This document shows, piece by piece, positions 1-5,477 of a stretch of 6,191 nucleotides of DNA (the stretch's first letter is position 1; every line of letters begins with the position of its first letter). The notes beneath the pieces are model-generated. The model worked only from the letters and a program-made list of their open reading frames with translations, was not told where the DNA came from and made no database searches. The position numbers were made by a program, and so were the translations under genes. Source of the stretch: Bacteroidota bacterium (GTDB lineage Bacteria; Bacteroidota; Rhodothermia; Balneolales; Balneolaceae); assembly GCA_024635465.1 (NCBI GenBank), contig JAGXIS010000005.1, forward strand, positions 1-6,191, written 5' to 3'.

Positions 1-319
1 CAGTAATCGATATCTCCTGGGCATACTCATCATAAAGCTCCAGATCAGGATCATGTTTGAGTGCATCTTTAAGCGCGATTTCAGTGATCTCATCAGTCAA
101 CTCATCATCCGGAACAACTTCACGAATATGAAGAATTTGAATTTCGCCCCGATCAGCATTTAAAATCACTTCAAAGGATTCATCTGACTCATATTTTTTA
201 CGAATCATCGTACGAAATACATCTTCAAGTATGGATAATAGCAGATCTTTATCTATGCCTTTATCCTTTGCGATTTCGGCAAAAGACTGAATAATAATTT
301 TTGAGATATCGTTTTGCAT
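1..319 (-). CDS. nusA: Transcription termination/antitermination factor NusA, N-terminal part (runs off the left edge)
   Basis: NusA binds RNA polymerase and modulates pausing, intrinsic termination and antitermination. Only the first 106 codons are visible, from the ATG at 319. The protein begins MQNDISKIIIQSFAEIAKDK and continues through VFRTMIRKKYES, FEVILNADRGEIQI, IREVVPDDE and YDEYAQEI. This is the RNA-polymerase-binding N-terminal domain of NusA; the S1 and KH RNA-binding domains would lie beyond the window. An AGGAAA (332 to 327), 7 nt before the ATG, is a plausible ribosome binding site. The start lies 27 nt after the rimP stop, so the two genes are almost certainly cotranscribed, as in the conserved rimP-nusA-infB order of many bacteria. 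Identification rests on sequence recognition plus the rimP neighbour. No internal break is seen in the visible part. Confidence 0.93.
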   Translation of the reverse strand, partial: MQNDISKIIIQSFAEIAKDKGIDKDLLLSILEDVFRTMIRKKYESDESFEVILNADRGEIQILHIREVVPDDELTDEITEIALKDALKHDPDLELYDEYAQEISIT

Positions 320-346
320 CGGAACGTTTCCTATTTAAAATTAAAC

Positions 347-805
347 CTAAATTTTCGGGATGATTTTCGCCTCAACCACCGAGTCATACTTAATGTCAAT
401 GTGTTCTCCATCCTCATGAAGAACCGTAAACACATTATCACCAGTTTGATCTATCACTCCTTCAGCAGTTAAATACTCCTCATCCTGCTTATATTTCACT
501 TTTATTAATCTTCCTATATTCTTTTTGTATTGCCTGATGTCAGTTAATGGCCTTGATAATCCCGGTGATGAAACATTTAATCTGAAACTTCCACTGATCA
601 GATCGCTCTCTTCCATCAAAACTCCTAATGCACGACTTATTTCCGAACATTTCCCAAGGTTAACACCTTCCTCTTCAGAATCTACCAACACCCATATCTC
701 AGGCACCTTCTGATGCTTCAACTCTACGTCAACAAGATACATATCCCTTTGCTCTACAATAGGTTGCGACAATTCTTTAATACTATTTATTGTGTCTGAT
801 TGCAT
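347..805 (-). CDS. rimP: Ribosome maturation factor RimP
   Basis: RimP assists late maturation of the 30S ribosomal subunit in the cytoplasm. The product is 152 residues, the usual length for the family. The strongest signature is VSSPGLSRPL at residues 78-87, closely matching the family motif V(S/E)SPGLDRPL. It is preceded by an alpha/beta N-terminal domain containing VLVDSEEEGVNLGKCSEISR (residues 39-58). A C-terminal SH3-like domain follows (about 90-152), beginning IGRLIKVKYK. The ATG at 805 has no SD before it; the 22 nt between it and the U-tract of the upstream terminator-like hairpin read ATACGTTGAATC.... nusA follows after 27 nt. Expression is probably controlled in the leader, where a hairpin with a U-tract lies just ahead of the gene. 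The identification is firm from the SPGL motif, length and context. Confidence 0.95.
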   Translation of the reverse strand: MQSDTINSIKELSQPIVEQRDMYLVDVELKHQKVPEIWVLVDSEEEGVNLGKCSEISRALGVLMEESDLISGSFRLNVSSPGLSRPLTDIRQYKKNIGRLIKVKYKQDEEYLTAEGVIDQTGDNVFTVLHEDGEHIDIKYDSVVEAKIIPKI

Positions 806-827
806 TCATTAAATTGATTCAACGTAT

Positions 828-861
828 AAAAAAAAGTGAGAACCTCTCGGCGCTCACTTTT
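828..861 (-). terminator. Intrinsic-terminator-like hairpin in the rimP-nusA leader (candidate attenuator)
   Basis: Read on the minus strand, the 5' arm AAAAGTGAG (861 to 853) pairs perfectly with CTCACTTTT (840 to 832). Between the arms lies CGCCGAGAGGTT, which can add C-G, C-G and a G.U pair closed by a GAGA (GNRA) tetraloop, leaving a single C/U mismatch. Eight consecutive T follow the CTCAC arm (835 to 828), the classical U-tract. The plus-strand reading has only four T and no plus-strand gene upstream to terminate. Because rimP is divergent from its upstream neighbour, the only minus-strand transcripts arriving here should be rimP leader transcripts. The element therefore looks like an attenuator rather than an end-of-gene terminator. 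Alternatively it could end an independent short RNA. Confidence 0.72.
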
Positions 862-934
862 AAGTAAAGTAAAATAACGCTAAATGCTGAAAAATACAAC
901 TGAAACCCACCCGATCACTTCGTGTTAATAGCAT
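860..934 (-). CDS. Candidate 24-codon leader peptide upstream of rimP
   Basis: A minus-strand ATG at 934 opens 24 codons ending in TAA at 862-860. The peptide begins MLLTRSDRVG and ends HLALFYFT, so the last codons include TTT TAC TTT. An AGGTGG (947 to 942) lies 7 nt before the ATG and matches the 16S anti-SD (AGGTG is part of AGGAGGTG). It is better than the initiation region of rimP itself. The stop codon overlaps the first two bases of the terminator stem, so a ribosome terminating there would cover the 5' arm and could block the hairpin. A frame this short can arise by chance, and no homolog can be claimed. The support is the SD, the placement of the stop and the position in a leader. 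It could equally be noncoding. Confidence 0.33.
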   Translation of the reverse strand: MLLTRSDRVGFSCIFQHLALFYFT

Positions 935-1014
935 AAATATACCACCTGCCATTTAATAATATTCGCCCCTTACTTTGCTGCATTGGTTATTTGATGGTTC
1001 CGAAATCCGGAATT

Positions 1015-1022
1015 CAAAACTA
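1015..1022 (-). promoter_or_regulatory. Possible Bacteroidota-type -7 promoter element for rimP
   Basis: On the minus strand this reads TAGTTTTG, an exact match to the Bacteroidota -7 consensus TAnnTTTG. No TTG is present at the expected distance upstream, so the -33 half is missing. If used, transcription would begin near 1008 and give a leader of roughly 200 nt containing the small frame and the hairpin. An 8-mer with two free positions is easily found by chance in AT-rich DNA. Confidence 0.25.
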
Positions 1023-1117
1023 TAAATTACCTATATTCCCTATTCACTTTTTCTAAACATCTTTTATATTCAGGGCATAACAACGGACTCATTATTTATC
1101 ACAGTAATCAAATTTTC

Positions 1118-1594
1118 ATGCAAAAATTCCTGCCATTCTTTTTCATCATACTATTGGTCAACTGTTCAGTTTCTGATAAAACTGAGCTTGATGAGAAAAA
1201 TGATGGTAGAGTACTGGATTTCACAGATGAAGTTTCTTTCTACAGTTCAGAAGAGCGTTTGATTTCTACGATTGATGTCGCTATTGCAGATGATAATGAC
1301 AGTAGAAGCGAAGGACTCATGAATGTCCACGAACTTCCCGCTGATGCCGGAATGCTCTTTATTTTTGATGGAGATCAACCCAGGAGTTTTTGGATGGCAA
1401 ACACGCCTCTATCTCTGGATATCATTTTTGTAAATTCTGATCTCGAAATAGTCAGAATTCATAGAAACACAACACCTTATTCTCAAGATCAGCTACTCTC
1501 TGAACTGCCGGCAAAATATGTTGTTGAAGTAAATGCCGGATATACCGTTAATTATGATATAACCGAGGCAATGCTGATTTCTGTACCGGAGTAG
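1118..1594 (+). CDS. DUF192 family lipoprotein
   Basis: This 158-residue protein has a hydrophobic signal sequence (residues 2-15, KFLPFFFIILLVN) followed by Cys16. That suggests lipoprotein processing, although Asn15 before the Cys is not the usual Gly/Ala/Ser. A polar, acidic linker (about 17-45) leads to a complete DUF192 domain. Its landmarks are RSEGLM (63-68), GMLFIF (78-83), SFWMANTPLSLDIIF (90-104) and PAKYVVEVNAGY (131-142). DUF192 proteins are small beta-rich exported proteins whose biochemical role is not established, so none is assigned. The ATG at 1118 is chosen because it precedes the signal sequence; no SD is visible upstream. It is the only plus-strand gene in the window, divergent from rimP and convergent with coaE across a 54-bp gap with no clear terminator. 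It is probably monocistronic and membrane-anchored facing the periplasm. Confidence 0.9.
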   Translation: MQKFLPFFFIILLVNCSVSDKTELDEKNDGRVLDFTDEVSFYSSEERLISTIDVAIADDNDSRSEGLMNVHELPADAGMLFIFDGDQPRSFWMANTPLSLDIIFVNSDLEIVRIHRNTTPYSQDQLLSELPAKYVVEVNAGYTVNYDITEAMLISVPE

Positions 1595-1648
1595 TATTTA
1601 AATCGTATTTATATAGTCAACTATCGCAAAGTAAACATACTAAATGAA

Positions 1649-2239
1649 TCATTCCAAAACCTTAGTATATAACTTCTCAGCTTTTCGCTCTAACTCTTTT
1701 TGCGTTCCATCATTGGCTACCACATAATCGGCAAGATGAGTTAACTGATCAAATGACGGTTGTTTAGAATCACGATTTTCAACCTCTTTCTCAGAAACAT
1801 CATCCCGTTCTACTACTCTCCCTATTCTACTTTTCTTGTCTGACATAATCAAAACAATGATATCAAGATCTTCAGGCCTGCCACCGATCAAAAGTAGCGC
1901 CGCCTCTTTTACGACGATTTTCTTGTTAGCTGATACCGCTTTTTGAACAAATGCCTTAAAATCCTTGGCGACAGCTGGATGAACCAGCTTGTTTAAAGTG
2001 TCTACCCTGCCTTTTTCAAAAGCTTCTTGAATCAGGTGACTTTTATTTAAGGTGCCATCAGCCTTATATGTATCCTCGCCAAAGGTCTTTTTAAGCTTTT
2101 TAATTAAGCTTTCGTCATGAACCATTAATTTTTTTGCAGCATCATCAGCGAAATAGACTGCAGCTCCAAGTTTCTCCCAAACCTTGCAAAATGTTGTTTT
2201 ACCTGAACCTATACCACCAGTAACACCTACTATTTTCAT
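1649..2239 (-). CDS. coaE: Dephospho-CoA kinase
   Basis: CoaE phosphorylates the 3'-hydroxyl of dephospho-CoA with ATP, the last step of coenzyme A synthesis, in the cytoplasm. The 196-residue length is normal. The P-loop is GGIGSGKTT (residues 8-16, Lys14). FADDAAKKL (30-38) occupies the place of the DAD substrate motif. LVHPAV (85-90) is the conserved HP motif. KEAALLL (111-117) corresponds to the PLLFE stretch, here without its Glu. ERDDVSEKEVENR (144-156) is the C-terminal RD...R lid region. The ATG at 2239 overlaps the prfB stop (ATGA, 2239-2236), and no SD is seen, so translation is probably coupled to prfB. It is the last gene of its string and converges on the DUF192 gene. Assignment is firm; the altered motifs resemble what I recall of Bacteroidota CoaE. 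Confidence 0.95.
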   Translation of the reverse strand: MKIVGVTGGIGSGKTTFCKVWEKLGAAVYFADDAAKKLMVHDESLIKKLKKTFGEDTYKADGTLNKSHLIQEAFEKGRVDTLNKLVHPAVAKDFKAFVQKAVSANKKIVVKEAALLLIGGRPEDLDIIVLIMSDKKSRIGRVVERDDVSEKEVENRDSKQPSFDQLTHLADYVVANDGTQKELERKAEKLYTKVLE

Positions 2240-3361
2240 GATGCATCTGTTATGGAATTTTCCATTAGAAAAGCCTTCATAAATGGATTTAATTCACCAT
2301 CCATTACTCCTTGAACATCTGCTGTCTCATGATCCGTACGATGATCTTTCACCATATTATACGGATGAAAGACATATGAGCGAATTTGAGATCCCCACTC
2401 ATTACTTCCTTTAGAGTCTTCAAGGAGTTGCTTCTCTCTCTCCTTAATCTCTTTTTCCAACTCATAAATTTTTGACTTCAGCATAACCATCGCTTTTTCA
2501 CGATTTTTAAGCTGAGATCTTTCCTGTTGACATTCAGCAACCACTCTCTCTTTGGATCCATCACTCAGCGTACCGGTCCAGACTAACCTCACACCGGTCT
2601 CAACTTTGTTCACATTCTGCCCACCGGCACCACTGGCATGAAACCGCTGAAGTTCTACATCAGAATCATTAATGGTTACATCAATCGTATCATCAATGAG
2701 TGGTGATATAAAAACAGAGCAGAAAGAAGTATGTCGACGCGAATTGCTATCAAATGGAGATATTCGTACCAATCTGTGCACACCACTTTCCGATTTCAGA
2801 TAACCATAAGCATTATGACCACTTACTTCAATCGTTGCACTTTTTAAACCGGCAACTTCTCCATCCTGATATTCTATGACTGATACTTTATATCCTTGTT
2901 TATCAGCCCATTTGTTATACATCCGAAATAACATCACGCCCCAATCCTGACTTTCCGTACCCCCGGCACCGGGATTGAACGTAACAATAGCATCTCTGTG
3001 ATCATCGGGATCACTAAGCATATTTTGTAGTTCCAAATCCTCTAATAAATCAGTATATCGCTCTACCTCTTTTTCTAACTCTGAGGTAACATCTTCACCC
3101 TCTTCAAGGAACTGTTTATAAACCAATATACTCTCCCTGAGCTCATCGAGGTTTTCCCACTTTCCGGTTATCTCCTTTTCGAAACCAAGGTCTCGCATAA
3201 TCGATTGAGCTCGATCGGGATCATTCCAGAATTCAGGATCCTGAGTGAGATCCTGTAGTTCGATGATTCTTACCTTTTTTCGATCGTAGTCAAAGATACC
3301 TCCTGAGCGCATCGAGGCGCTCAAAGAGTTTATCTAATTTTTCTGTATGATATGTACTCAT
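2236..3361 (-). CDS. prfB: Peptide chain release factor 2, expressed by programmed +1 frameshift
   Basis: RF2 recognises UAA and UGA in the ribosomal A site and triggers peptide release. Translation starts at the ATG at 3361, the only possible frame-0 start because a TAG lies four codons upstream (3373-3371). It reads 23 codons (MSTYHTEKLDKLFERLDA, LRRYL) to CTT TGA at 3295-3290. Slipping +1 at CTT continues with GAC (3291) as DYDRKK to the stop at 2236. The full product is 374 residues; E. coli RF2 has 365. In full-length numbering the stop-recognition motif SPF is at 201-203 and the catalytic GGQ at 246-248, with Ala242 where E. coli K-12 has Thr246. The conserved GAGGTESQDW stretch is at 131-140. 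No SD precedes the ATG. The upstream small membrane-protein gene ends 9 nt before, and coaE overlaps the end. A TTG at 3324 would give a different, false N-terminus. Confidence 0.96.
3290..3304 (-). promoter_or_regulatory. RF2 programmed +1 frameshift site (internal SD plus CTT TGA)
   Basis: Read on the minus strand, AGGAGG (3304 to 3299) is followed by TAT, the slippery CTT (3295 to 3293), the in-frame stop TGA (3292 to 3290) and C (3289). This matches the known E. coli site AGGGGGTATCTTTGAC in layout, with the same 3-nt spacing from SD to CTT. The in-frame UGA is read by RF2 itself: scarce RF2 makes the ribosome pause and slip, giving feedback control. The protein is intact only when the two frames are joined here, which is strong direct evidence for the site. 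Confidence 0.95.
3304..3323 (-). repeat. Inverted repeat (7-bp hairpin) abutting the RF2 frameshift SD
   Basis: TGAGCGC (3323 to 3317) and GCGCTCA (3310 to 3304) are perfect complements with a 6-nt loop CTCGAT. The 3' arm ends on the first A of the AGGAGG frameshift-stimulating SD. The sequence lies inside frame 0 and encodes ERLDAL, so part of the symmetry could be coding coincidence. No T-tract follows, so it is not a terminator. Confidence 0.5.
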
Positions 3362-3370
3362 TCGTTTTTT

Positions 3371-3619
3371 CTACTTTTTCAGTATTTTTGCAACTAATAT
3401 ACCAATCAGTAGTCCACCGGCAAGTGCAACACCTACTCCTGTTTCCGGATTTTTCTTCACATACTTTTTCGCACTGTCATACTCTTTTCGAAGATCAACT
3501 TGTAGTTTCTCGCCTTCGACTCTAAGTTTACTCAGTATATCATTGTATGTGGCTCTTAATTCTTCTTTTTCTTTTAGCAGAGCGTCTTTTAATTGTTTTT
3601 CTTTTTCTTTTATATCCAT
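3371..3619 (-). CDS. Small C-tail membrane protein, DUF883 (ElaB/YqjD)-like
   Basis: This 82-residue protein has two parts. Residues 1-55 are highly charged (KEKEKQLKDALLKEKEELRA...) and predicted by eye to be a helix or coiled coil. Residues 60-78 form one hydrophobic segment rich in Gly (TGVGVALAGGLLIGILVAK), ending in a short basic tail (ILKK). The layout and the YVKKNPETGVGVAL...GLLIG stretch resemble the DUF883 family, in which E. coli YqjD and ElaB are C-tail-anchored inner-membrane proteins reported to associate with ribosomes. That similarity is recalled, not searched, so no symbol is given. The ATG at 3619 has a good SD (AGAGG, 3629 to 3625, 5 nt spacing). The gene is 29 nt after the ABC transporter and 9 nt before prfB, implying cotranscription. 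Function is unknown here. Confidence 0.78.
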   Translation of the reverse strand: MDIKEKEKQLKDALLKEKEELRATYNDILSKLRVEGEKLQVDLRKEYDSAKKYVKKNPETGVGVALAGGLLIGILVAKILKK

Positions 3620-3648
3620 CTGTTCCTCTTTTTATTGAATGATTATTA

Positions 3649-5436
3649 TTAGTTAACAGGTATTTTTCCTATTGCCTGCTCTCTATATTGTAACTCATAT
3701 AATTTACGATAAATTCCATCTTTTCGCTTAATAAGCTGTTTATGCGAACCTTTTTCCCGAATAGAACCCTTGTGCATCACAAGAATATTATCTGCGCCCT
3801 GAATGGTCGACAATCTGTGAGCAATAACTATCGAAGTCCTTCCAATCATCATCCGTTTACAAGCTCTGGCCACCAACTCTTCCGTTTCTGAATCCACACT
3901 GGAGGTAGCCTCATCTAAAATTAAAATTTTCGGATCATAAACCATAGCCCTTACAAAACAAATTAATTGCCTCTGCCCCATTGAAAGGGATGCTCCTCTT
4001 TCCTGAAGTTCAAAATCATAGGTTCCGGGTAATTTTTTAATAAAATTGTGTGCTTCAACTTCTTTTGATACTTTTATAACCTGTTCCCGCGAAATTGTTT
4101 CCTTGCCAAGCGTGATATTATTCAAAATGGATCCTGAAAAAAGAGCATTATCTTGAAGTACCAATCCAAAATTTGACCTCAGGTAATTCAGTGACATCTT
4201 CTTGATATCGACTCCATCAAGGTTAATTTCACCTTCTTCGATATCATAATAACGTAACAGCAGATTAATAAGTGTTGACTTTCCCGCACCGGTCGCACCT
4301 ACCACTGCCAGTAGCTCGCCCGGTTTTGCCTCAAATGAGACATTATTCAAAATTAATTCCTGATCACTATTATATCGAAAGGATACATTTTCAAACTCAA
4401 TTCTTCCCTCCACTTTATCGGGACGAATAGGTTTTTTAGTTTCAAGAACTTCGTTTTTGGTGTCCAACACATCAAAAATCCGTTCGGAAGATGCCAATGC
4501 AGATTGCAAAGTGTTATATTTTTCAGACAGACCCCTGATCGGATTAAAAAACTGCCTCACATATTGTATAAAAGCAAGTAAGACACCAAATGTGACCTCA
4601 TCCATCAATGCCCTGGCGCCCCCATACCAAACTACAAGAGCCATCGCTACACTGGCAAGAACTTCCACAATGGGCCAAAATATTGAAAAGTAAAAGATCG
4701 TTTGAATATGAGCATCTTTGTGCTCATTATTTATTGCCTCAAAACGCTCTTTCTCTTTGCTTTCTCGATTAAAAAGCTGCACAATCGCCATACCGTTGAT
4801 ATGTTCTTGAACAAAAGAATTTAGCCTTGCTATCTGATCTCTGACATTTAAGAAAGCAATCCTGACTTTACCCTTAAACCAAAAAGTAGAATAAAAAAGT
4901 ACTGGGAGAACTAATACAGAAATCAGAGTCAGTTCCCAACTCATCATCAACATGAACGTGAGGATAAAGAAGATTCTGAATAAATCTCCTAACATATTAA
5001 CAATCCCGTCAGACAGCAGCTCACTTAAAGCCTCAATATCACTGGTAGTTCTTGTTATCAGTCTGCCAATGGGATTCTTGTCGAAAAATTGCACATGCAA
5101 TCCCTGAATTTTTTCAAAGACCGCATTTCTTATACGAAAAAGTACACCCTGACCAAACCACCTGGTGATGTAAGTGTTAAAAATTAAAATGATAAATTCA
5201 CCTAGAAGAGCAACTCCAAGCAGGAAGATGATCCATAACAACCCATCTATATCTCCAACAGAGATGTAGTCATCAACTGCAATCTGAGTCAATTTCGGAC
5301 GAACTGTACCCAAAAAGGCCGCAGACAGTGTTAAGATAATAGCGGTTATTGCCCACCATTTATAGGGCTCAAAAAAAACATAGAGCCGCTTGATCAGTAC
5401 GGAATCAACGGATTCACTGTTTTGTTTTTTACTCAA
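3649..5436 (-). CDS. ABC exporter half-transporter (MsbA/MdlB-type), permease fused to ATPase
   Basis: The protein has 595 residues, typical of one half of a dimeric type IV ABC exporter. The N-terminal membrane domain (about 1-320) has hydrophobic segments near 27-45, 63-88, 150-167, 169-186, 248-271 and 281-298. The ATPase domain (about 345-580) is complete: A-loop Tyr355, Walker A GATGAGKST (380-388, Lys386), Q-loop Gln428, signature LSMGQ (484-488), Walker B ILILDE (504-509, catalytic Glu509) and switch His540. All residues for ATP hydrolysis are present, so it should work as a homodimer. The substrate (lipid, drug or peptide) cannot be told from sequence. The only sensible start is TTG at 5436, without an SD; an in-frame TGA lies 9 nt upstream and no ATG is near. 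It sits between rnz (41-nt gap) and the small membrane-protein gene (29-nt gap), probably in one transcript. Confidence 0.93.
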   Translation of the reverse strand: MSKKQNSESVDSVLIKRLYVFFEPYKWWAITAIILTLSAAFLGTVRPKLTQIAVDDYISVGDIDGLLWIIFLLGVALLGEFIILIFNTYITRWFGQGVLFRIRNAVFEKIQGLHVQFFDKNPIGRLITRTTSDIEALSELLSDGIVNMLGDLFRIFFILTFMLMMSWELTLISVLVLPVLFYSTFWFKGKVRIAFLNVRDQIARLNSFVQEHINGMAIVQLFNRESKEKERFEAINNEHKDAHIQTIFYFSIFWPIVEVLASVAMALVVWYGGARALMDEVTFGVLLAFIQYVRQFFNPIRGLSEKYNTLQSALASSERIFDVLDTKNEVLETKKPIRPDKVEGRIEFENVSFRYNSDQELILNNVSFEAKPGELLAVVGATGAGKSTLINLLLRYYDIEEGEINLDGVDIKKMSLNYLRSNFGLVLQDNALFSGSILNNITLGKETISREQVIKVSKEVEAHNFIKKLPGTYDFELQERGASLSMGQRQLICFVRAMVYDPKILILDEATSSVDSETEELVARACKRMMIGRTSIVIAHRLSTIQGADNILVMHKGSIREKGSHKQLIKRKDGIYRKLYELQYREQAIGKIPVN

Positions 5437-5477
5437 TGAAACAGCTCAGTTTATTTTTTAAAATCAATATACTTCGA

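Larger units (their letters stand above)
806..1117. other. 312-bp divergent intergenic region between rimP and the DUF192 lipoprotein gene
   Basis: This gap must carry the promoters of both divergent genes. On the minus (rimP) side it holds an exact TAnnTTTG box, a 5-bp inverted repeat (998-1012, TTCCG/CGGAA, 5-nt loop), a 24-codon frame with an SD, and a terminator-like hairpin. These are listed separately except the short repeat. A second weak promoter-like pair, TTG (899 to 897), 20 nt, TATTTTAC (876 to 869), would start transcription right at the hairpin and exclude the small frame. On the plus side I found no convincing promoter or SD for the gene at 1118. A 14-codon plus-strand frame at 884-928 has no support. 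No tRNA or other structured RNA was recognised. Confidence 0.7.

Noticed and set aside
525..713. 62-codon plus-strand frame opposite rimP
   Set aside because: It lies wholly antisense to rimP, which has a clear family signature; no SD or recognisable domain.
869..899. TTG-N20-TATTTTAC as the rimP promoter (minus strand)
   Set aside because: The -7 part matches only four of six fixed positions, so it is not listed as a feature. It is kept as an alternative because it would place the transcript start at the hairpin and undercut the leader-peptide model.
884..928. 14-codon plus-strand frame in the divergent region
   Set aside because: Very short, no SD, and not followed by a plus-strand structure or gene it could regulate closely.
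1613..1624. Palindrome ATAGT-CA-ACTAT between coaE and the DUF192 gene as a bidirectional terminator
   Set aside because: The loop is only 2 nt, the stem is AT-rich and no U-tract follows on either strand.
3290..3324. TTG at 3324 as the start of prfB (giving MSASMRSGGIF before DYDRKK)
   Set aside because: The frame-0 start at 3361 plus the AGGAGG-TAT-CTT-TGA site reproduces the known RF2 frameshift exactly, and the frame-0 peptide matches an RF2 N-terminus.
4457..4693. 78-codon plus-strand frame opposite the ABC transporter
   Set aside because: Antisense to an intact, well-conserved gene; composition and lack of motifs suggest chance.
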